Below are positions 24,646 through 35,868 of a DNA stretch of 64,000 bases, piece by piece. Under the pieces are notes generated by a model. That model was not told the DNA's origin. It made no database searches and was given only the letters and a program-made list of their open reading frames with translations. Numbering within the stretch: the stretch's first letter is position 1; every line of letters starts with the position of its first letter. The DNA is from Elioraea sp. (GTDB lineage Bacteria > Pseudomonadota > Alphaproteobacteria > Acetobacterales > Acetobacteraceae). The translations under genes were made by a program, and so were the position numbers. The DNA is taken from assembly GCF_022842375.1 (NCBI RefSeq), contig NZ_JALHPR010000001.1, positions 1 to 64,000 of the forward strand, written 5' to 3'.

Positions 24646-26394
24646 ATGGCACCGATGGACACGCATGTTCCCGTCACAGTCGATCCCATCACCGCCTCCG
24701 TCGTGCAGGGGGCGCTCGAGAACATCGCCGTCGAGGTCGGCTACAAGCTGATGCGTATGGCGTATTCCTCGATCATCCGCGAGTCGGAGGATTTCGGTGC
24801 CGCGCTCGTCGATGCCGAGGGCAGGGGCCTTGCCGAGAGCGCACAGTCGACGCCGCTGCAGTCGGGGCCCATCCCTGGCTACGTGAAGCACATGCTGCGC
24901 ACCCTCGCCGCGCGCGGCGACACGGTGCGGCCGGGCGACGTGATCATGCACAACGACCCCTATGGCGGGGCAAGCCACGGGCCCGACGTCGCCTTCATCG
25001 TTCCGGTGTTCCACCAGGGAGAACTCGTCGGCTTCTCCGGGACGACGGCGCACCACCTCGACATCGGCGCGCTCACCCCCGGCTCGTGCGGCATCGTGGA
25101 TGCGATCGATGCCTACGCGGAAGGGCTCCAGTTCCGTGCCATCAAGGTGGTGTCGGAAGGCGTGCGCAACGAGGCGGTCTGGCAGATCCTGCGCGACAAC
25201 ATCCGAGCGTCCGACCTTGTGGTGGGCGACATGGAGGCGCAGGTCGCGGCCAGCCGCATCGGCGCCGAGAGGATGGCGGCGCTCGTCTCACGCGTCGGCC
25301 TGCCGGCGTTCCGCGCGGCCTGCGCGGCGCTGATGGATCATGCCGAGCGGCTGATGCGCCAGGCGATCGCCAGGCTTCCAGAGGGCTCGTGGCGCGCCGA
25401 GACGTTCATCGACGGTTACCTCGATGATCCCGACCCTTCGCGGCGCGAACTCCCCCTCGTCGCGACCGTGACGAAGAAGGGCGACGGGCTCGTCGTCGAT
25501 CTCACCGGCACCGCGCCGCAGGTGCCCGACCGGCCGATCAACATGCCGCTGACGGGCACGGTCGATGTCGCAGTGTGGCTCACCATCCGTTCGGTGCTGC
25601 TCGACACCGCCATCCATGGCCACGTGCCGGTGAACGAGGGGCTGACGCGGCCGATCACCATCATCGCGCCGAAGGGATGCCTCGCGAACCCGACGTACCC
25701 GGCGCCGACCATCGCGCGCTTCTGCCCCGGCAACCAGCTCGCCGACACGGTGATGAAGGCGCTCGCGCAGGCGGTGCCGGGCCAGGTCTCGGCCGGTATC
25801 GGCAACCTGAAGGTCATCGCCTTCTCCGGCCTCTCGGGCGAGAAGCACTGGGTGCATATGGAGATCTTCGAGGGCAGCTACGGCGGGCGCGCCGACAGCG
25901 ATGGGATGGACGCCGTCGACACGCTCTACGCCAACACGCGCAACAACCCGATCGAGGATATCGAGACGCACCTGCCGCTGCGCGTCGAGCGGTACGAACT
26001 CCGCGAGGACAAGGTCGGGGCCGGAACGTTCCGCGGTGGCCTCGGTTCCGTGCGCGCGTTCCGGTTCCTCACCGATGGCGGTGCGTCGGTAGAAGGGGAG
26101 GGGCACCATTTCAGGCCATGGGGCTTCGATGGCGGCGAGGACGGCGAGACGGCGCGGCTCGATATCGTGCGCGCCGACGGCACGGTGCAGGCGCTGCCGT
26201 CGAAGGTGCCGCACATGGCGGTGAAGGCGGGCGACACCTTCGTCTGCGAAGGCCCGGCCGGCGGCGGCTATGGCGACCCGCGGCTGCGTGACCCTGCGAG
26301 CATTGCCGCCGACGTGGCGGATGGGCTGATCAGCGCCGAGACGGCGCGCGACCGCTTCGGCGCGGGGATTGCTCCTGGTCGCGCCAAGACCTGA
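24646..26394 (+). CDS. hyuB: Hydantoinase B/oxoprolinase family subunit (second pair)
   Basis: This 582-residue HyuB subunit has DPITASVVQGALENIAVEVGYKLMR, HNDPYGGASHGPDVAF (metal loop), FSGTTAHHLDIG and a C-terminal CEGPAGGGYGDPR. It forms a heteromer with the preceding HyuA. ATG 24646 is followed by an in-frame ATG at 24655; the first lies 3 bp after the hyuA stop. Together with the genes from 20997 on, it makes a four-gene plus-strand unit: amidase, deacetylase-fold, HyuA, HyuB. The 242-bp gap after it carries the urea-locus promoter. Confidence 0.93.
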   Translation: MAPMDTHVPVTVDPITASVVQGALENIAVEVGYKLMRMAYSSIIRESEDFGAALVDAEGRGLAESAQSTPLQSGPIPGYVKHMLRTLAARGDTVRPGDVIMHNDPYGGASHGPDVAFIVPVFHQGELVGFSGTTAHHLDIGALTPGSCGIVDAIDAYAEGLQFRAIKVVSEGVRNEAVWQILRDNIRASDLVVGDMEAQVAASRIGAERMAALVSRVGLPAFRAACAALMDHAERLMRQAIARLPEGSWRAETFIDGYLDDPDPSRRELPLVATVTKKGDGLVVDLTGTAPQVPDRPINMPLTGTVDVAVWLTIRSVLLDTAIHGHVPVNEGLTRPITIIAPKGCLANPTYPAPTIARFCPGNQLADTVMKALAQAVPGQVSAGIGNLKVIAFSGLSGEKHWVHMEIFEGSYGGRADSDGMDAVDTLYANTRNNPIEDIETHLPLRVERYELREDKVGAGTFRGGLGSVRAFRFLTDGGASVEGEGHHFRPWGFDGGEDGETARLDIVRADGTVQALPSKVPHMAVKAGDTFVCEGPAGGGYGDPRLRDPASIAADVADGLISAETARDRFGAGIAPGRAKT

Positions 26395-26497
26395 CGTTCA
26401 CCGAGCGCGCGCTGTCGGTTTGTGCAGTGCGGCATGATGGTGATTGCGAATTAGGCAGGCGTGACTCGGCGTGCACGGGACTGCCTCGCGCGCAGCG

Positions 26498-26513
26498 TGG
26501 CACGTCGCTTGCT
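26498..26513 (+). promoter_or_regulatory. Sigma-54 promoter of the urea locus
   Basis: TGGCACG (26498-26504), four bases, TTGCT (26509-26513): a full consensus match with GG 26499-26500 and GC 26511-26512. The expected start near 26523 leaves a leader of about 114 nt before urtA. Of the rest of the 242-bp gap I can only say that TTGTGCAGTGCGGCATG near 26423 loosely resembles the shared element at 11160 and 39304. Confidence 0.82.
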
Positions 26514-26636
26514 GCTTGCAATCCGTGGACAAGGGCTCGCGCCCAGATAGTCCGGCAGGGCGGGTGCAACGGGGCGCACCTCCTTCCGGGCGGCACGCTC
26601 CATTGGTCCGCTTGGGTCATCAAGGAGATCATAGCC

Positions 26637-27932
26637 ATGAACCTTTCCCGTCGCTCACTGCTCGTCGGCGGCGCCGCGCTGGCCGCGGCCGGAACGCTTG
26701 CGAGCCCCGCGATCCTGCGCGCGCAGACCGGGCCGATCCGCATCGGCGTGTTGCATTCGCTCTCCGGCACCATGGCGATCAGCGAGACGACGCTGAAGGA
26801 CGTCATGCTGATGCTCGTCGAGGAGCAGAACAAGAAGGGCGGCGTTCTCGGCCGGCGCATCGAGCCCGTGGTGGTCGATCCTGCCTCGAACTGGCCGCTG
26901 TTCGCAGAGCGTGCGCGCGAGCTGATCAGCGTGCAGCGCGTCTCGGCCGTGTTCGGTTGCTGGACGAGCGTGAGCCGCAAGTCGGTGCTGCCGGTGTTCG
27001 AGGAGCTGAACAACATCCTCTTCTACCCCGTGCAGTACGAGGGCGAGGAGAGCAGCAAGAACATCTTCTACACCGGTGCGGCGCCGAACCAGCAGGCGAT
27101 CCCGGCGGTCGACTACCTCGCGGCCGAGGAGAAGGTGCAGCGCTGGGCGCTGCTCGGCACCGACTACGTCTATCCGCGCACGACCAACCGCATCCTCGAC
27201 GCCTACCTCAAGCAGAAGGGCGTCGCGGCGGACGATATCATGGTGAACTACACGCCGTTCGGTCATTCCGACTGGCAGAGCATCGTCGCGCAGGTGAAGC
27301 GCTTCGGTTCGGCCGGGAAGAAGACGGCGGTGGTCTCCACCATCAACGGCGACGCGAACGTGCCGTTCTACAAGGAGCTCGCCAACCAGGGCATCAAGGC
27401 GACCGACATCCCCGTCGTCGCCTTCTCCGTTGGCGAGGAGGAACTTGCCGGCATCGATACCGCCCCGCTGGTCGGCCACCTCGCGGCGTGGAACTACTTC
27501 ATGTCGGTCGACACCCCGATCAACAAGGAGTTCATCAAGACCTGGCATGCATTCATCAAGAACACGCGCCGCCCGACGAACGACCCGATGGAGGCGCATG
27601 TCATCGGCTTCAACATGTGGCTCGAGGCGGTGAAGAAGGCCGGCACGACCGAGGCTGACCCGGTGATCGACGCACTGATCGGCGTCGCCGTGCCGAACCT
27701 GACGGGCGGCATCTCGACGATGATGCCGAACCACCACATCACCAAGCCCGTGCTGATCGGCGAGGTGCAGGCCGATGGACAGTTCAATACGGTGTGGCAG
27801 ACGCCCGGAACGGTCGTCGGCGATGAATGGTCCGACTATCTCGAGGGCTCGAAGGATCTGATCGCCGATTGGCGCGCTCCGATGCGCTGCGGCAACTTCA
27901 ACGTCCGCACGGGCCGCTGCGGCGGCGGCTGA
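26637..27932 (+). CDS. urtA: Urea ABC transporter substrate-binding protein
   Basis: This 431-residue periplasmic urea/short-amide receptor carries a twin-arginine signal (LSRRSLLVGGAALAAAG, cleavage near ILRAQ). UrtA landmarks are IGVLHSLSGTMAISE, VFGCWTSVSRKSVLPVFE, FYPVQYEGEESSKNIFYTGAAPNQQ and the C-terminal QTPGTVVGDEWSDY. GGAG lies 10 bp before the ATG. It heads a collinear urt-ure locus, so the ligand is very probably urea. A GC hairpin separates it from urtB. The expected regulation is nitrogen limitation through sigma-54. Confidence 0.96.
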   Translation: MNLSRRSLLVGGAALAAAGTLASPAILRAQTGPIRIGVLHSLSGTMAISETTLKDVMLMLVEEQNKKGGVLGRRIEPVVVDPASNWPLFAERARELISVQRVSAVFGCWTSVSRKSVLPVFEELNNILFYPVQYEGEESSKNIFYTGAAPNQQAIPAVDYLAAEEKVQRWALLGTDYVYPRTTNRILDAYLKQKGVAADDIMVNYTPFGHSDWQSIVAQVKRFGSAGKKTAVVSTINGDANVPFYKELANQGIKATDIPVVAFSVGEEELAGIDTAPLVGHLAAWNYFMSVDTPINKEFIKTWHAFIKNTRRPTNDPMEAHVIGFNMWLEAVKKAGTTEADPVIDALIGVAVPNLTGGISTMMPNHHITKPVLIGEVQADGQFNTVWQTPGTVVGDEWSDYLEGSKDLIADWRAPMRCGNFNVRTGRCGGG

Positions 27933-27944
27933 GCCAGTGGAGCA

Positions 27945-27971
27945 GGGGGCGGCGCGGCTCGTGCCGCCCCC
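27945..27971 (+). other. Intercistronic hairpin between urtA and urtB
   Basis: GGGGGCGGC (27945-27953) and GCCGCCCCC (27963-27971) form a perfect 9-bp stem with a 9-nt loop and no T-run. It occupies the same place, after the binding-protein gene, as the hairpin at 12569-12596. Confidence 0.72.
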
Positions 27972-27978
27972 ACCCATC

Positions 27979-29583
27979 ATGGTGGTGTCCCGGGTGCTGC
28001 GCGGCTTCGCCGTCGTTCTGCTGCTTGCCCTCGCACTGGCCGGCCCGGCGCGGGCGCAGGGTGAGGGCGGTCCGATCCCCGCGCTGGCGACCACCAATTT
28101 CGATGAGCTCTCGCGCGCGATCGAACGCCTGGCGCTGAGCGGCCATCCGCAGGCGCTGCCGATCGTCGAAGCTCTGCGTGACGGAAGGCTGATGTTCCGG
28201 CAGGAGGATCGCGCCGTGTTCTGGCGCGACCCTGCCGGTGCAATGCGCGACGCCGCGACCGGCGAGGTCGCAGCCGGCGTCGCTGCCGGCGGTCTGCGGC
28301 CGCTCAGGCTCAACAACCGCGTCCGCCGCGCGATCGATGCTGCCGTCGGCGCTCTGTCGCTCTCGAACGCCGATCCGCGCGTGCGGCTTGCCGCAGCGGA
28401 GCGTGTGTTTCGGAGTCGCGATCCTGAGGCGATCCCGGCCCTCGACTCGCAGCTTGCGCGTGAGACCGATGCGCGCATCCGCCGTGCGATGGAAGCCGCG
28501 CGTGCCGCCGCCATCCTTGCCTCGGACCGCGCGGAGCCAGAGAAGGTCGCCGCCGTCAGCGTGATCGCGGCGCGTGGCGATCTCGATGCGCGCGGGCTGC
28601 TCGCCGGCCTCACTGGGGCGAGCCCCGTTGTCGCCGACGCCGCTGCCGCGGCGGTCGCTGCGATCGATCGGCGCCAGGCGATGGTGCGCATCGTGCAGGA
28701 TGTGTACTACGGCATCAGCCTCGGCTCGGTGCTGCTGCTCGCCGCGATCGGCCTCGCGGTGACGTTCGGCACGATGGGCGTGATCAACATGGCGCATGGC
28801 GAGATGGTCATGCTCGGCGCGTACACGACCTTCGTCGTGCAGGAGGCGATCCGCAACCACGCGCCGCACCTGTTCGACTGGTCGCTCGCCTTCGCCGTGC
28901 CGCTGGCGTTCCTCGTCTCCGCCCTGGCCGGTGCGATCGTCGAACGAACGATCATCCGCTTCCTCTATGGCCGCCCGCTCGAGACGCTGCTGGCCACGTT
29001 CGGCCTCTCGCTCGTGCTGCAGCAGGCCGTCAGGACGATCTTCGGCCCGAACAACCGCGAGGTGGGCAACCCGTCCTGGATGAGTGGCGCGTTCGAGATC
29101 GCCGACATCACGATCACCTGGAACCGGCTCTGGATCATCGTCTTCGCCGCCGTCGTGCTGTTCGGCCTGATGCTGGTGCTGCGGCGCACCGCCTTCGGCC
29201 TGGCGATGCGGGCGGTCACGCAGAACCGGCGGATGGCGGCGAGCATGGGCATCCGGACGCCGTGGGTCGACTGCGCGACCTTCGCGCTCGGCTCAGGCGT
29301 CGCAGGGCTGGCCGGCGTCGCGCTGAGCCAGATCGACAATGTCAGCCCCAATCTCGGCCAGTCCTACATCATCGACAGCTTCATGGTCGTGGTGTTCGGC
29401 GGGGTCGGGAATCTCTGGGGAACGCTGGTCGCCGCGATGACGCTTGGCGTGGTCAACAAGCTGCTCGAGCCGGTCGCGGGTGCGGTGCTTGGCAAGATCG
29501 TGGTCCTCGTGCTGCTCGTCCTCTTCATCCAGCGCAAGCCCCGCGGGCTGTTCCCGCTCAAGGGCCGCGCGGTGGAGAACTGA
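27979..29583 (+). CDS. urtB: Urea ABC transporter permease UrtB
   Basis: This 534-residue permease has the long N-terminal extension typical of UrtB: a signal peptide ending PARAQ, then about 210 residues of helical repeat-like sequence (VRLAAAERVFRSRDPEAIPAL). The eight-helix LivH-like domain begins near VQDVYYGISLGSVLLL. Permease landmarks are MGVINMAHGEMVMLGAY, AMRAVTQNRRMAASMGI and VFGGVGNLWGTL. ATG 27979 is preferred to GTG 27937 because it starts at the signal peptide and leaves the hairpin outside the gene. It pairs with UrtC to form the pore. Confidence 0.94.
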   Translation: MVVSRVLRGFAVVLLLALALAGPARAQGEGGPIPALATTNFDELSRAIERLALSGHPQALPIVEALRDGRLMFRQEDRAVFWRDPAGAMRDAATGEVAAGVAAGGLRPLRLNNRVRRAIDAAVGALSLSNADPRVRLAAAERVFRSRDPEAIPALDSQLARETDARIRRAMEAARAAAILASDRAEPEKVAAVSVIAARGDLDARGLLAGLTGASPVVADAAAAAVAAIDRRQAMVRIVQDVYYGISLGSVLLLAAIGLAVTFGTMGVINMAHGEMVMLGAYTTFVVQEAIRNHAPHLFDWSLAFAVPLAFLVSALAGAIVERTIIRFLYGRPLETLLATFGLSLVLQQAVRTIFGPNNREVGNPSWMSGAFEIADITITWNRLWIIVFAAVVLFGLMLVLRRTAFGLAMRAVTQNRRMAASMGIRTPWVDCATFALGSGVAGLAGVALSQIDNVSPNLGQSYIIDSFMVVVFGGVGNLWGTLVAAMTLGVVNKLLEPVAGAVLGKIVVLVLLVLFIQRKPRGLFPLKGRAVEN

Positions 29584-29586
29584 CCG

Positions 29587-30714
29587 GTGATCCGCGCCCT
29601 CCTCGGTGACCGGCTCGTTCTCGTCGTGGGGTTTGCCGTTGCCGCGGTGGCTCTGGCGATCGGGATCGGGAACCTGATTTTCCCGACCGATTCCGCACTG
29701 CATGCGCCAACCTATACGGTGAGCCTGACGGGCAAGTATCTCTGCTACGCGCTGCTGGCGCTGGGGCTCGATCTCGTCTGGGGCTACGCGGGCATCCTCA
29801 GCCTCGGACATGGCGTGTTCTTCGGCCTCGGCGGCTACGCCATGGGCATGTACCTGATGCGCCAGATCGGCACGCGCGGCACCTACGGCCACCCGGTGCT
29901 GCCCGACTTCATGGTGTTCCTGAACTGGAAGGAACTGCCCTGGTACTGGTACGGGTTCGACAATTTCGGCTTCGCCATGCTGATGGTGATGCTGGTGCCT
30001 GGCGTGCTGGCCTTCGTGTTCGGGTGGCTGACCTTCCGCGCGCGCGTCACCGGCGTCTACCTCTCCATCATCACGCAGGCGCTGACCTTCGCGATGATGC
30101 TGGCCTTTTTCCGCAACGACATGGGGTTTGGCGGCAACAACGGATTGACGGATTTCCGCGACCTGCTCGGCTTCTCCCTCCGCTCCGACGGGATGCGCGT
30201 CGCCCTCCTGTGGGCGAGCGCCGTGGCACTGCTTCTCGGCCTCGCGGTGTGCCGGTTCATGGTGGCGAGCCGCTTCGGCAAGGTGCTGACGGCCGTGCGC
30301 GATGCCGAGAGCCGCGTGCGGTTCCTCGGCTACCGGCCGGAGGCGTACAAGCTCGTCGCCCTCGTCGTCTCCGCCGTCATGGCGGGCATCGCGGGCGCCC
30401 TCTACGTGCCGCAGGTCGGCATCATCAACCCGTCCGAATTCGCGCCCGCGAACTCGATCGAGGCGGTGATCTGGGTCGCCGTCGGCGGCCGCGGCACGCT
30501 CGCCGGCGCGATCGTCGGCGCGGTTGCCGTCAACCTCCTCAAGACCGTGTTCACCGCGAACCTGCCTGAGCTCTGGCTGTTCGCGCTCGGCGGCCTCTTC
30601 ATTCTCGTCACGCTGCTGATCCCGCGCGGGATCATCGGCAGCCTCGGCGCGCTCAGACTTCGCCCGGGCGCGAAGCTCGGCGACGATCCGGCAGCCGATG
30701 CGGGGCGGGCATGA
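29587..30714 (+). CDS. urtC: Urea ABC transporter permease UrtC
   Basis: This 375-residue LivM-type permease has GLDLVWGYAGILSLGHGVFFGLGGYAMGMYL, of which the G-Y-A-G-x-L-S-L-G-H core is diagnostic, and WYWYGFDNFGF. LTDFRDLLGFSL and VGGRGTLAGAIVGAVAVN complete the family pattern. It uses a GTG start 3 bp after the urtB stop. The C-terminus ends at the urtD overlap (4 bp). It acts in the inner membrane with UrtB. Confidence 0.94.
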   Translation: MIRALLGDRLVLVVGFAVAAVALAIGIGNLIFPTDSALHAPTYTVSLTGKYLCYALLALGLDLVWGYAGILSLGHGVFFGLGGYAMGMYLMRQIGTRGTYGHPVLPDFMVFLNWKELPWYWYGFDNFGFAMLMVMLVPGVLAFVFGWLTFRARVTGVYLSIITQALTFAMMLAFFRNDMGFGGNNGLTDFRDLLGFSLRSDGMRVALLWASAVALLLGLAVCRFMVASRFGKVLTAVRDAESRVRFLGYRPEAYKLVALVVSAVMAGIAGALYVPQVGIINPSEFAPANSIEAVIWVAVGGRGTLAGAIVGAVAVNLLKTVFTANLPELWLFALGGLFILVTLLIPRGIIGSLGALRLRPGAKLGDDPAADAGRA

Positions 30715-31463
30715 CCGGAGCGACGCCCGACACGCTGCTCTATCTCGACGGCGTCACCGTCACCTTCGACGGGTTCCGCGCGCTAAACAGCCTCTCGCTC
30801 ATCCTCATGCCGGGCGAGATGCGCGCGGTGATCGGCCCGAACGGCGCCGGCAAGACGACCATGATGGACGTGATCACCGGCAAGACGCGGCCCGACAGCG
30901 GCACCGCGCTGTTCCGCCACGACCACGACCTGACGCGCCTCGACGAGCCCGCCATCGCCTCCCTCGGCATCGGGCGCAAGTTCCAGAAGCCGACCGTGTT
31001 CGAGACGCAGACGGTGGAGGACAACATCCTCCTCGCGCTAGCGGGCGAGCGCCGCGCCCGCCGCGCCTTCCGCTTCAGCGCGGCGAAGGCGGAGGCCGGG
31101 CGCATCGGCGAGATCCTCGAGACCGTGCATCTTTCCGGTCAGCGCGACCGTCTCGCGGGCGGGCTCTCGCACGGGCAGAAGCAGTGGCTGGAGATCGGCA
31201 TGCTGCTCGCGCAGGACCCGGCGCTGCTGCTGGTCGACGAACCCGTCGCCGGCATGACCGATGCCGAGACCGAGGACACGGCCCGGCTTCTTGTCGGGAT
31301 CAATCGCACGCACAGCGTCCTTGTCGTTGAGCATGACATGCACTTCGTGCGTGCGCTCGGCGTGAAGGTCACGTGCCTGCACGAAGGCAGCGTGCTCGCC
31401 GAAGGATCGATCGACCATGTGAGCGCGAACCCGCGCGTCGTCGAAGTGTATCTGGGGCGTTGA
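30711..31463 (+). CDS. urtD: Urea ABC transporter ATP-binding protein UrtD
   Basis: This 250-residue ATPase has Walker A GPNGAGKTT, RKFQKPTVFETQTVEDN (UrtD-style Q-loop), signature LSHGQKQWLEIGMLL, Walker B LLLVDEPVAGMTD and VVEHDMHFVR. The SHGQKQWLEIGM signature distinguishes UrtD from LivG. The ATG overlaps urtC (ATGA). It drives urea uptake with UrtE. Confidence 0.95.
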   Translation: MTGATPDTLLYLDGVTVTFDGFRALNSLSLILMPGEMRAVIGPNGAGKTTMMDVITGKTRPDSGTALFRHDHDLTRLDEPAIASLGIGRKFQKPTVFETQTVEDNILLALAGERRARRAFRFSAAKAEAGRIGEILETVHLSGQRDRLAGGLSHGQKQWLEIGMLLAQDPALLLVDEPVAGMTDAETEDTARLLVGINRTHSVLVVEHDMHFVRALGVKVTCLHEGSVLAEGSIDHVSANPRVVEVYLGR

Positions 31464-31466
31464 GGC

Positions 31467-32162
31467 ATGCTCACGGTCGAGGGGGTCGATCTCCACTATG
31501 GCGCGGCCCGGGCGCTGAAGCAGGTCTCGCTCACCGCCCCGCGCGGGGCCGTCACCTGCATCCTCGGCCGCAACGGCGTCGGCAAGACATCGCTCCTGCG
31601 CGTGGTGTGCGGGCAGCACAAGGTGAGCGCCGGCAGGATCACGTGGGACGGGGAGGACATCACCACCCTGCCGCCGTGGGAGCGGGCACGGCGCGGCATC
31701 TGCTCCGTGCCGCAGGGGCGCGACGTGTTCCCGCTGCTCACCGTGCAGGAGAACCTCGAGACCGGCTTCGGCGTGCTGCCACGGCGCGAGCGGCGCATCC
31801 CGAACGAGGTGTTCGACCTCTTTCCCGTGCTGCGCGGCATGCTGCGGCGGCGCGGCGGCGACCTTTCGGGCGGGCAGCAGCAGCAGCTCGCGATCGCACG
31901 CGCGCTCATCATGCGCCCGAAGCTGCTCGTGCTCGACGAGCCGACCGAAGGCATCCAGCCCTCCATCATCAAGGACATCGGCCGCGTGATCACGCTGTTG
32001 CGCAGCCGCGGCGAGATGGCCATCCTGCTGGTCGAGCAGTATTTCGATTTCGCCAGGGAGCTTGCGCAGTCGGTGGTGATCATGGACAGGGGCGAGGTTG
32101 TGCTCGCCGGGCCCCTCGAACAGCTGGATGAGGCGGATGTCAGACGGCGCCTCACTGTCTAG
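31467..32162 (+). CDS. urtE: Urea ABC transporter ATP-binding protein UrtE
   Basis: This 231-residue ATPase begins MLTVEGVDLHYG. It has Walker A GRNGVGKTS, VPQGRDVFPLLTVQENL, signature LSGGQQQQLAIARAL and Walker B LLVLDEPTEGIQPSIIKDI. The EGIQPSIIKDIG stretch is diagnostic for UrtE. It starts 3 bp after urtD, and its 3' end runs into the ureD start, coupling transport to urease assembly. Confidence 0.95.
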   Translation: MLTVEGVDLHYGAARALKQVSLTAPRGAVTCILGRNGVGKTSLLRVVCGQHKVSAGRITWDGEDITTLPPWERARRGICSVPQGRDVFPLLTVQENLETGFGVLPRRERRIPNEVFDLFPVLRGMLRRRGGDLSGGQQQQLAIARALIMRPKLLVLDEPTEGIQPSIIKDIGRVITLLRSRGEMAILLVEQYFDFARELAQSVVIMDRGEVVLAGPLEQLDEADVRRRLTV

Positions 32163-32991
32163 CGTCCCTTCGCTCGCGCGCGCAGAAGGGCAGCTTGCCC
32201 TGTCATTCCGCAATGTGGGCGGGCGAACCGTGATCGCCCGCTTCGACCAGGCCGGCTGCCTCCGCGCTCGCCTGCCGCGGCCGGAACGCGGCGCGCTCGC
32301 CGGGGCGGTGACGCTGAACACGGCCGGTGGCATCGCATCGGGCGACAGGCTGGCAACGTCAATCAGGTGGGACGAGGGGGCGTCGGCGACCGTGAGCGCC
32401 GCGGCCGCCGAGCGAGTGTACCGTGCGCGGGCGAGCGACCGTCCCGCCCGCGTCCAAACCACGCTCTGGGTCGGGTCTGGTGCGATGGCGGAATGGCTGC
32501 CGCAGGAAACGATCCTGTTCGACGGTGCGCGTCTCGATCGCTCACTGCATGTCTCGCTGGCGGCCAGCGCGACACTGCTGATGGTCGAGGCACTGGTGTT
32601 CGGCCGTACTGCCCGCGGCGAGACGATGCGCGAAGGGCTGCTGCACGACCTCATCGAGTTCCGCCGGGACGGTGTTCTGATCCACGCTGACCGTATCCGC
32701 CTCGAAGGCCCCGTTGCGCGCATCCTCGCCCGCCCCGCGGTCGCTGCCGGTGGTGCGGCCGTCGCCTCGATCATCTGGACGGGGGCCGGTGCGGCCGCCG
32801 TGCGTGATCGCCTGCGCGAGGCGTTTGCCGCGGCCGCGTGCGCGGGGGCGGAGGCCGGTGCGTCGCTGCGCGATGGCCTGGTTCTCGCGCGGATCGTCGC
32901 GGCCGATGGCGCGCTGATGCGGCGAATGGTGGTAGCGGGTTTGGCGGCGCTGCGCCAGGATCGGCCGCTGCCGCGCGTGTGGCAGTGTTGA
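32137..32991 (+). CDS. ureD: Urease accessory protein UreD
   Basis: This 284-residue scaffold protein joins UreF and UreG in loading nickel into apo-urease. Landmarks are [13 protein letters not shown], the typical [26 protein letters not shown] and [11 protein letters not shown]. The ATG at 32137 lies inside the urtE end (26-bp overlap) after GATGAGGCGG; a longer start at 32098 would overlap more deeply. The urtABCDE-ureDABCEFG order is uninterrupted. Confidence 0.93.
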   Translation: MSDGASLSSVPSLARAEGQLALSFRNVGGRTVIARFDQAGCLRARLPRPERGALAGAVTLNTAGGIASGDRLATSIRWDEGASATVSAAAAERVYRARASDRPARVQTTLWVGSGAMAEWLPQETILFDGARLDRSLHVSLAASATLLMVEALVFGRTARGETMREGLLHDLIEFRRDGVLIHADRIRLEGPVARILARPAVAAGGAAVASIIWTGAGAAAVRDRLREAFAAAACAGAEAGASLRDGLVLARIVAADGALMRRMVVAGLAALRQDRPLPRVWQC

Positions 32992-33001
32992 GGGGCAATC
33001 G

Positions 33002-33304
33002 ATGAACCTGTCGCCACGCGAGAAGGACAAGCTTCTGGTCGCCGTCGCTGCCATGGTCGCGCGCAACCGCCTTGCGCGCGGCGTGAAGCTGAACCACCCC
33101 GAAGCGATCGCGCTCATCACCGACTACGTCCTCGAAGGCGCACGTGACGGCCGCACGGTGGCCGACCTGATGGGCGCTGGTGCGACCGTTCTCTCCCGCG
33201 ACCAGGTGATGGAAGGTGTGGCGGAGATGATCCATGACGTGCAGGTCGAAGCCACCTTCCCCGACGGCACGAAGCTCGTCACCGTCCATCATCCGATCCG
33301 CTGA
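33002..33304 (+). CDS. ureA: Urease gamma subunit
   Basis: This 100-residue subunit starts [13 protein letters not shown] and contains [24 protein letters not shown] and [20 protein letters not shown] at its end. It is the full length expected for bacterial UreA. It is part of the (UreA-UreB-UreC)3 enzyme that hydrolyses urea to ammonia and carbamate in the cytoplasm. A purine-rich GGGGCAATCG precedes the ATG. Confidence 0.97.
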   Translation: MNLSPREKDKLLVAVAAMVARNRLARGVKLNHPEAIALITDYVLEGARDGRTVADLMGAGATVLSRDQVMEGVAEMIHDVQVEATFPDGTKLVTVHHPIR

Positions 33305-33315
33305 GGAGAGAGCGC

Positions 33316-33630
33316 ATGATCCCTGGTGAGATCATCCCGGCTGATGGCGAGATCGAGTTGAACCCGGGCAGGCCGCGCACCACGCTCACTGTCGCCAACA
33401 CCGGCGACAGGCCGGTGCAGGTGGGCAGCCACTACCATTTCGCCGAGACGAACCGGGCACTCGTGTTCGACCGGGAGGCTGCGCGCGGCCAGCGCCTCGA
33501 CATCGCCGCCGGCACCGCCGTTCGTTTCGAACCCGGGCAGACGCGGGAGGTGACGCTCGTGCCGCTTGCCGGTGCGCGCATCGTCATCGGCTTCCGCCAG
33601 GCCATCATGGGCAGGCTCGACCAGGCCTGA
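33316..33630 (+). CDS. ureB: Urease beta subunit
   Basis: This 104-residue subunit begins [16 protein letters not shown], has the conserved [14 protein letters not shown], and ends [15 protein letters not shown]. It lies 11 bp after ureA with GAGGAGAG as the ribosome-binding site. It is a separate beta subunit as in most proteobacteria, not fused to UreA as in Helicobacter. Confidence 0.97.
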   Translation: MIPGEIIPADGEIELNPGRPRTTLTVANTGDRPVQVGSHYHFAETNRALVFDREAARGQRLDIAAGTAVRFEPGQTREVTLVPLAGARIVIGFRQAIMGRLDQA

Positions 33631-33643
33631 GGGAGAGAGAGCG

Positions 33644-35352
<1,709 letters not shown>

Positions 35353-35353
<1 letters not shown>

Positions 35354-35868
35354 TGATGCGCCGGGCAACGGAGGCTCTCGCGGCGGGCGAGTGGGCGGGG
35401 GAGGCGGCCGATGCCGTGGTGCTCGACCATGACCGGCGACACCGCCGCCGCATCAGGCTCACCACCGAGGCAGGCGAGGCCCTCCTGCTCGACCTCGCCC
35501 GCGCGCGGCACCTGCGCGAGGGCGATGCGCTACGATGCGATGACGGAACGATTGTCGCGGTGCACGCAGCATCCGAGCCGTTGCTCGAACTTGCCGCCCC
35601 CGATGCAGCGGCGCTCGTGCGCATCGCCTGGCACCTCGGTAACCGCCATCTGCCGACGCAGCTCCTGGGCGACCGCATCCGCATCCGCGAGGACCATGTG
35701 ATCGCGGAGATGGTGCGCGGCCTGGGCGGCAGCGTCATCGCCCTTGCCGCGCCATTCGACCCCGAGGGCGGGGCCTATGCCGGCGGGCACCATCACCACC
35801 ACCATGACCATGACGTTGAGCCTTCCATCCCCGTTATTCTCGCAGATGACCATGACCGTGGCGCCTGA
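35353..35868 (+). CDS. ureE: Urease accessory protein UreE with His-rich tail
   Basis: This 171-residue nickel metallochaperone has the peptide-binding N-terminal domain and a metal-binding C-terminal domain with [10 protein letters not shown] (His99 is the conserved nickel ligand). The tail has six consecutive His, then DHD, at 145-153. The tail is a nickel store as in Klebsiella UreE. ATG 35353 overlaps the ureC stop; the next in-frame codon is also ATG and could be used. ureF begins inside its 3' end. Confidence 0.93.

Noticed and set aside
35795-35825. CACCAC-rich run possibly a repeat element.
   Set aside because: It encodes the His-rich metal-binding tail of UreE, so coding function explains it.
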